A stretch of 64,000 bases of DNA, from positions 62,001 through 126,000 of the forward strand of contig CAJTHL010000001.1 in the NCBI GenBank assembly GCA_910576205.1, written 5' to 3'. This DNA is from Clostridia bacterium (lineage in GTDB: Bacteria; Bacillota; Clostridia; Lachnospirales; Lachnospiraceae). A program made the translations under genes and the position numbers. Positions 24,801-33,800 of this stretch are shown in pieces; position 1 is the first letter of the stretch; every line of letters starts with the position of its first letter. Below the pieces are notes generated by a model. That model was given only the letters and a program-made list of their open reading frames with translations, made no database searches and was not told the DNA's origin.

Positions 24801-27800
24801 AAGCTCCTGGAACCCGGCCTCCGCCTTCCCGGTATCCGGATTTGTATAATACCAGTTGGCGCCCACGGCAAACAACCCTTTCTTAAGAGCTCCATTAGCG
24901 TCAAAATAGTAACGGCCATTCACACCATTCACATTGATGGTCTGCCAGCCCTTCACCAGGGTTGTTCCGTTTCTGAAATAATACTGTTCACCTTCCAGGG
25001 TAATCCAGTTGTTTTCACTGGCTTCCGGTATACTTCCTTCCTTTGTGACAGTGTCAAAGTAATACCAGCTTCCATTAACCTTCTGCCAGCCGCCCAGAAG
25101 ATACTCATATTTTCCCGTATAATACAGCGCCTGCTCATCGGACGGATTCAGCCCGGTCAATACTGCTGAAGCATTTTTCTGAAGCTTCCGGTTAACCGGA
25201 TCAAAGTAATAGTAATAATTACCGATTTTTGTAAATCCGGAGGCCGCTATTGCCGTTCCCGGCTGGAAATAATACTTTCCTTCATGGATACCGGTTTTAA
25301 TGGTAATCCAGCCGGTTTTTTGCAGTCCATTTCCGTCATAATAATATTTCTGATCGTCCTCGTCCGTACGCAGCAGCCCCAGGCGGTCGATAGCCCCTGT
25401 CTTTTCATCGCTGTAATAGGATGCGGCGCCCACCTTGAAAGCGCCTTTTCTCAGCACGTTCGTTGTGCCGTCAAAATAATATCTCCATTTACCGATATTA
25501 TAGAAGCCTTTCAGTACCGTGGTATTGTTATAGATACAGTACCAGTTTAAAACCTTCTGCTCCGACTGTCTGTCTCTGTCCGGCTCTTCCACCTGATACC
25601 AGGTATAGCTCTTGTTTGTCTCCCCCATGGGGGTAACAATATCTGCAAAAAGAGGCTCTATCTGTTTTCCGTCTGTACCAAAGTACCGCCAGAGATATAC
25701 CCCGTTTTCCTTAAACCGGTGCCAGCCCGTCAGCATAACCCCGCTACCGTTAAAATAGTAACAGGAAGCTTCCTCTGTATCTGGCCCCGGGATTGTCTGA
25801 AGCCCGGTCTTAACCACGCCGTCCCTATCAAAATAATAAGTCTTTCCGCTGATTACCTGCCAGCCCGTACGCCTCTGGCCATCTGTTCCAAAATAGAACG
25901 ACTCATAAACACGTCTGTCGCCGTTGTAAATCTTCTGCCAGCCGGTCTTTAACGTTCCATTGGTATTTGCATAGCAGGTCTTTCCGTCAATGACTACAGA
26001 AGTGGTAATTTTCTCCCCTGTCGTGGGATCCAGAACATAGCGGGTATTCCCGATCCAGCAGATACCCTTTAGCTGGATTCCGTTGGCATTGAAATAATAA
26101 GTATGAGAAACTCCCTGCGTATCCTTGCAGGTAATCCATCCCTTCCTCATCAGGCCATTGGAATCAAAATAATAGGTATTCCCCCCAAAGGGCCCCTCCG
26201 TAAAGGTTTTAATGCCTTCCTGGGCTTTTCCTGTCTCCTCATTCATGTAATAGCGGTTTGCCCCGATAGAAAACCAGCCTTTTTGCAGGATTCCGCTGCC
26301 GTTAAAATAGTACCGGCCATTGACGCCGTCTCTTGCAATAGTCTGCCAGCCCTTTGCCAGCGTGGTTCCCTTGATGAAATAATATTGATCTCCCTCCAGG
26401 GTTACCCAGTTATCCTCTGCCTGTGGTTTTGTGCCCTCCTTTGTCACAGCATCAAAGTAATACCATATTCCATCCACCTTCTGCCAGCCGCTTAGGAGAT
26501 ATTCATACCGTCCTGTATAATAAATGACCTCTTTCCCGTATGCATTGACACCCTTAATCACGGATGATGGGTTTTTCTGCAACGCCTTTGTGGAGGTATC
26601 AAAATAGTAATCATAATTTCCGGCTTTGGTAAATCCGGAAGCCGCAATTCCGCTTCCCGGCTGGAAATAATAGCGGTTTGTCACATTCCCGTCTTTCCGG
26701 TTCAGCCACCCGGTAACCTGCCGTCCATTGCCGTCGTAATAGGTAAGGTTTCCATCCGCGTCCGTGAGAAGACACCCTAAGCGGCTGATCCCTCCCGTAT
26801 TCCGGTCGCTGTAATACTTAACCGTCCCAACGGCAAAATGACCCTTCTCCAGCACGCCTGTCTTTGTATCAAAATAATACCTCCACGTTCCTATATTGTA
26901 GAAGCCCTTTAATACGGTTGTATTATTGTAGATGCAATACCAGTCCTCACCAATCTGACGCCACTGGTACCGCAATACCGCCTCGCCGGTTGGCGCCTCT
27001 TCCCGGACTTCCCCGGTCAGCAGCACGCCTCTGTCATCAAAACAATAATAGGTATATACCTTTGCGGCGCTGTCATAAATCCTCTGCCAGCCCTTTAAAG
27101 GCATGCCATTGGTATTCAGATAATAGGTAGCATCCTCAATTTCCCGGAAACCAGATTCCACCGCACCTGTCTGAGGGTCACTGTAGCATTGGTTGTTCCC
27201 GGATAAAAACCAGCCCTTATTAAGCTTCCCTGCCGTATCAAAGAAGTAACGCCTGCCTCCAATATTCTGATATCCCTTCAGCAGTGTTCCGTTATTGTAG
27301 ATACAGTAAGTATCCGGCATCCCATTTTCCACAACACGGTACCAGACATAGCGGTTTGTCTCCGGCATGGAGGAATCCACAGGTGTGTCCAGACACTCCC
27401 CTGTTCCCATAGCAAAATAACGCCACACATACACGCCTTGTACCTGGAACCGGTACCAGCCTGTGAGCATTACGCCGCTGCCGTTAAAGTAATAGTCTTT
27501 CCCGGATCCATCCACATTCTCCACAAATCCTGTCCGCATGACGCCATCCGGACTAAAGGAATACCGCTTTCCGCCAATCTCCTGCCAGCCCGTATGCCGC
27601 AATCCGTCCGTGCCGAAATAAAAAGTCTCATATATGCGTTTCGCACTGTTGTAGATCTTCTGCCAGCCGGTCTTTAACGTCCCGTTGGTGTTGGCATAAT
27701 AGGTCTTTTTGCCAATCTCCACAGAATCCGTTATGAGCTTTCCGTTCTCGGGGTGGAATACATAGCGGGTGTTTCCAATCCAGCAAATGCCCTTGAGCAT

Positions 27801-30800
27801 AACGCCGTTGGCGTTAAAATAGTACCTTGCCTGCAGGCCATCCTTATCCTTGATGTTCTGCCAGCCCGTCACCCGCTGCCCGTAAATATTATAATAGCAG
27901 ATATCCCTTGCGGAAGTTGCATCTTCTGGGTCAAATCCCGTATAGACCGTACCGTCGTCGTTGGAATAGTACCGGTTCTGCCCAATGGCAAAATATCCTC
28001 TGTAGAGGGCACCTGTGCTGCTGTGGAACCAGTAATATTTCCCATCAATAGTCTGGCGGTTCCGAAGCAGGGTAGAATTATTAAGGAAACAGTAGGTGGA
28101 ACCATCCACTGTGCATTTCCCATCCCCAATGGTATACCAGTAATAGGTATTTCTTCCCACGGAAACCGTCTCCAGGCTCAAAGCACGCTCTACACCATAT
28201 CCGGAACCGTCCCGGTTTCCGGCCGCGTCAAAATACCGGTACTGTGTCTCCCCGGGAAGCTTTCTAAAACCCGTAAGGGCTGTTCCGTTGGTGTTAAAAT
28301 AATAGTGGTCTCCACGGGCATCCCTAATATATCCGGTAGCCATTTTTCCCTGCTCTGCGGCGTCAAAATAGTACCAGTAGCTGCCGATCTTCTTATGCCC
28401 CATATAGGCTTCGCAGGTGGAGGGATCAAAATAATACCGGCCGCTGGCTGTGCCCACCTTAATCGTCTGCCAGCCCTTCAGCGCCAGGCCGTTGGCGTTC
28501 AGGTAGTAAGTGTGGACGCCATTCTCATCTGTAAGCTCCAGGAATCCCTGGTAGACAGAGCCGTCCTCGTGGAAATAATAACGGTTGCTTCCGCTGACAA
28601 ACCAGCCCTTTGCCTGGTCCCATAGAAAACCGCTGGCATCAAAATAATACCGCTTTCCATTGATAACCTGCCAGCCTTTTAACACGCTGGCTCCGTTTTT
28701 AATGAACGCCCGCTCTGTACGTCCTTCCCCAAGAGTTACGGTAGCCCAGTAATTTTCATCTATGGATACACTGCGCTCCCCACCGTCATTGACATCAAAG
28801 TAGTGCCACACATTGGAGATCTTCTGCCAGCCAGTCAGACGGACACCACTGGTATTGTAGTAATGCCCCTTCCCTTTTGCATCCCTGATATATCCTCTGG
28901 CCATGCATCCATTGTCAGCCGGATTAAAGTAATACCAGTTTTTCCCTACCATCTGATGCCCCATCCAGGCTGCACCAGTGGTGGGATCCAGGTAATAGCG
29001 GTTTCCGTTAACAGTCTGCCAGCCTTTTAGCGCCAATCCGTTTCCGTTCAGATAGTAGATCTGTTCTGTTCCGTTGCCATCTTCCAGGGTCAGGAATCCC
29101 TGATAGACAGAACCATCCTCACAGAAATAATAACGGTTGCTTCCACTGATAAACCAGCCCTTTGTCTGATTCCAGAGGAATCCGTTGGCGTCAAAATAAT
29201 ACCGCTTCCCGCCGATGGTCTGCCAGCCCTTCAGTACGGAGGCTCCATTGTTGATAAATGCCTTTTCCTCCGTGCCGTCCAGCATGGTGACAGTCACCCA
29301 GTAGCTGACGTCTGTCTCCGTGTGAAGCTCTATACCTGTATTCACATCAAAGAAACGCCAGACATAATTAAGCTTCTGCCAGCCGTACATCCGCACGCCG
29401 TTATTGTTGAAATAATAGGTGGAGCCGTTTATTATCTGCTCCCCTTTCAGAAGCTGTCCCCTGGTGGCTGCTTTTTCATCAAAATAGTACACCGCTGTGC
29501 CAATCGTCACAAAGCCCGTCTGCATTGCGCCCTCAGCGTCAAAATAATACCGTTTCCCATCAATGGTCTGCCAGCCCTTGAGCATCTGCCCTTTGCTGTT
29601 AAAATAAAAGGTGGTGTCACAGTATTTCACAAAGCCCGTGCGCATCTTTCCGTCGGGACCAAAGAAATACCAGGTACTTCCAATTTTTACCCGCTGGGTC
29701 TGCAGTATGCCATTGGCATCAAAATAATACCGGCTGCCCTCTATGGTCTGCCAGCCTGTGAGGGCCTGCCCGTTCTTGTCAAAATAGTAAGTCTTTCCCG
29801 TATCCGGATTCTTCCACCAGCCGGTCATAGGCGTACGGTCCTCGTGGAAATAATGCCACGTCTTACCTGCCTGGAAAAATCCGGTTTTCATGGCATAGGT
29901 GGCGGTATCAAAATAATACCTGCGCCCCTCTATGGTCTGCCAACCCCTGGCCAGGCTTGTGCCATTTAGAAAATAATAGGTGTTTGTAACGCCGTTTTCC
30001 GTGGCCGTGGCAAAATAATCGTCCCCCACCCCAGCATGGACATCCTGTTTTCTGGTGGTTCTGTCAAAATAATACCAGAGGTTCTCGATTTTCTGCCAGC
30101 CGCTCAGCAGTACGCCGGAAGCGTTGGCATAATAGACGTTTCCATCCTCCGCCTCCCGTATCCATCCGTAGCGCAAAGCTCCGTCCCGCCCCAGATAATA
30201 AGTGTTTGCACCGATAGCATAGAGTCCGTCTTGATTTCCCAGCTGAAGAACGCCGGTTTTCGGATCAAAGTAATAACGGGCCCCGTCAATATTCTGCCAG
30301 CCCTTTACCAGGCTTGCATTATTCCGGAAATAATAGGTCTCTCTGCGAAGCGCTCCCTCGCCTTGATTTGTCCCCTGTTCCCGGGCGTCATATTCCAGAG
30401 TGATCCAGTAGCCGTTTCTCTGGAAGGGAACCTGTTTCCAGGTTTCCGGATCCTTGGAGGAGGCGTCAAAATAGAACCACTCGTTATTGATCTTCTGCCA
30501 GCCGCTGACGCGGTATCCATTTGCGTTGTAGCCAAAGCCGTCCACAATGGTATTTTTCTGCATAATGCCCTGGCTGTCAAAACAATAGGTGTAATTTCCA
30601 ATCTTCTGGGTTTTCCCCACAGAGGCCGCCCCCGTAACCGGATCCAGATAATACCGCTGCCCATTGATGGTCTGCCACCCCTTTAAGAGGGCGTTGTTGC
30701 TGCGGAAACAGTATTTCTCCCCGTTCACCGTATACCAATACCAGGAAGCTTCCACCCCGGGCCCCGAAACCGTCTGTTCCTGTCCCCTAACCGGGCTCTT

Positions 30801-33800
30801 TTCATCCATGCTAAAGAAACGCCATACCCCGGCGATCTTCTGCCAGCCCACATACATGGCGTAGTTGGTTCCAAAATAATAGGTACTGCCGTCTATAACC
30901 TGCTCCCCGCTTAGATTCTCCCCTGGATAATCCGAAAGCTCCTCCGCTATACGTCCGTAGTAGGTGTTATTTCCCACCTTGAAAAATCCCGTCTTAAGAA
31001 TCCCGTTTCCGTCAAAATAATACCGTCTCCCCTCTATGGTCTGCCAGCCTGTGGCTGCCCTTGTTCCATTGAGGAAATAGAATATCTTTGTGGTTTTTCC
31101 ATCCTCATCAGAGACAACGGCCCAGTAATTGGTTTCAATCTTCCCCTTTTCTTCCGCGCCTGTCTCCTGGTTAAAGAACCGCCAGATTCCGTCGATCTTC
31201 TGCCAGCCCCTAAAGAGGACGCCGGAAGCATTGGCATAATAGGTCTTTCCCTCATCCGCAAAGATCCCTGTACCCAGAACGCCCCGCAGTTCCTCTCTGG
31301 TATGAAAATGATAAAAGCCGCTGCCAATTTTCCAGGTTCCTGTGTACATTCTTCCCTGGGCGTCAAAATAATACCGCTTCCCGTCTATAGTTTGCCAGCC
31401 TGTGGCAAGCTTTGCGTTTTTAACAAAATAATAGGTATTTCCCCCCATTTCATACCAGTACCCACTGGTATTCTGGGATAAAAGCTCCTGCCCGTAATTT
31501 TCCGCAGCCGCATCCGGCTGGAAATAATGCCATACTTCTCCTGCCTTCTGCCAGCCGTACTGGCGCAGGCCGTTGGTATGGAAGAAATAATGAGCAGTCT
31601 TTTCTGTCTCTGCGGTTTCCTCCTGCCCGGCAGTCTTTTCGATTACCTCCGTATAGCCGGTCTGCATTTGTCCCATTTCGTTAAGATAGTAGACATTCTT
31701 ATCCCCGGCGTTTGGATACCATCCAGTCCTGGCATATCCCTCCGGGGCAAAGAAATAGCGTTTTCCGTCTATGGTCTGCCAGTTTTTCAGCAAGGCCGTG
31801 TTATTGCGGAAATAATATCTCCGGCCGGACATTTCCCCGGCGTCTTCCCCCATGGTGACCCAGTATCCTTCCTGGACTGAGGAAAGTTCCTGTCCAAAGC
31901 TGTCCTCCACGCTGGAAAAATAATGCCAGATGTTGTTGATCTTCTGCCAGCCTTTTTGTATGGCGCCGCTTGCATTGGTGTAGTAGGTATGGACTTGGGG
32001 ATCCAGGCCTTCCAATGCATTCGCGTCAGAGATCCCCTGGGATTTGGAAATCCCCGGATAACTCTGGTATCCGATGCTGATTCCAAAGGTGCCGTCCCCA
32101 TAGTCCCCAAAGAGATACCATACCCCGTCTATTTTCGCCGGGCCCTGGACTAAATAACCGTTCTCGTCAAAGTAACATCTCCGGTTTTCCACAATCTCCC
32201 AGCCTGTCACAGGCTTTCCGCTCCGGTTTTCGATATAGCGGACATAGAGTTTCCCGTCGCTGCCCTCTATCACCTGCCAGCCATAGGCGGACTGAGTGCT
32301 GACTACATAGGATGTTCCCTGGGAGCCAGCTTCCGTCACATCCAGGGCAAAGAAAAGCCAGCTTCCGTCTTCCCGGCTGTAATTTACAGGATTTTCCAGA
32401 AGTTTCATATGATCGTCCTTCTGCTGCCACAGACAGACGCTGTCTGCGCCTGCGAACCGGTCTGCAATCCCTTTCTGCCGGATTTCAAGAATCAGTTCCC
32501 CACAGGCCGGAAGCTGTCCGTAGGGCGTAACCTGGACATAGCTTCTCTCCTCAAATTCTACGGGAATAAAAGCGTCCCTTGTCACCACAGAGGTGCGCAG
32601 GGTAAAATCCGCATATCCTTCCCCACGGGGCCTTAGGCCCCGGATTTTCCAGATAAAAGTAGTTCTTGTCTTTTTATCCCAGCGCTCAAACTCCAGATGC
32701 AGGCCATTTTCCCCGCAATGCTCCAGAATCCCGGCGTCGATCACAAGGGGCTGATCCTCCCCCGTACACCGTACCCTGACATTTGTTCCCTCTGGCAGAT
32801 TTAGCGACCCAAGAGCGGCCGCAGCCTCCTCCTGGGATGGAACATACAGAATCGTACCGCCGTTTAAGGAGCCATTCTCATCTTCCGTATACCCGTACTC
32901 TACCCGCCAGTCATAGCGGGAAGTCTCTGCCGTGTAGGCAGTACCCGGTTTTATACTGTCAGGTACGGGAATCGTCAGAGATGTCCGCTTATCAAAGACA
33001 TCCGAGAATTCTCCCGTCGCCCCGGTATAGGTTCCCTCACAGAGAAATATCCGCTCCCCGCTTTCCTCTGTTTCATAATAGTAGACAGGCCGCCGTTCCT
33101 CCCCGGATGTCTGGGTCTCATAAGCCTCTGCCAGACTTTCGTCCGAGTATACAGCCACTGTTTCCTCCGCAGGAAAATCCGTGTCCGCAATCTCCAGACT
33201 CCAGGGGCTTTTCGCCCCGCCTGTCTGCCGCGCCGTAATCTTTCCGTTTCTGTCTCTGTCCGTACTGCGGGGATTTTTCAGCTCCCACCGGATTATCTGG
33301 TCATTGCCGCCAGCCGTATCCTGGAACAGGAAGGACAAAACCCCGTCCTTTTCCAGCATGGGAACCGTCTCATTGATAATTTCCGCCCGCAGGGTTTTGT
33401 CCAGCAGACCCTGCCCGTCATCTGTGCGGACAATGAAAATACCGGCAAAACGCTTCCCGTCCATAAGTTTCCCATTAGCCCTAAGGCCGGTAAGGATCTC
33501 CTCATCCGACAAATGGGCTTTTGCATCTATATCGCTGATATACAGCCATTTCCTGCCGTCCTGGCCCTCTCTGACCTCTCCCCTGTAAACGCCGTCTTCC
33601 CCGAAAAATTTATCTGTCGTATCGGCCTCGGAAACGTGGGTCTTGACCAGCACCTTATTGCTGACATTATTCAGATAAGATACATAGATCTGGTCGTTCC
33701 AGAAATAAGCCCTAAGGCAGGACAAGGTTTCCGTGACCACACTGCCCCCCAGATTCGTCCATTGATTATCCTGGAGGCGCTTTACCTCGGTTGCGTAGGG

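Noticed and set aside
23760..32300. Regularly spaced repeats that could suggest a CRISPR array
   Set aside because: The repeats are degenerate, in frame, and encode aromatic wall-binding units within one gene; no identical direct repeats with unique spacers and no cas genes.
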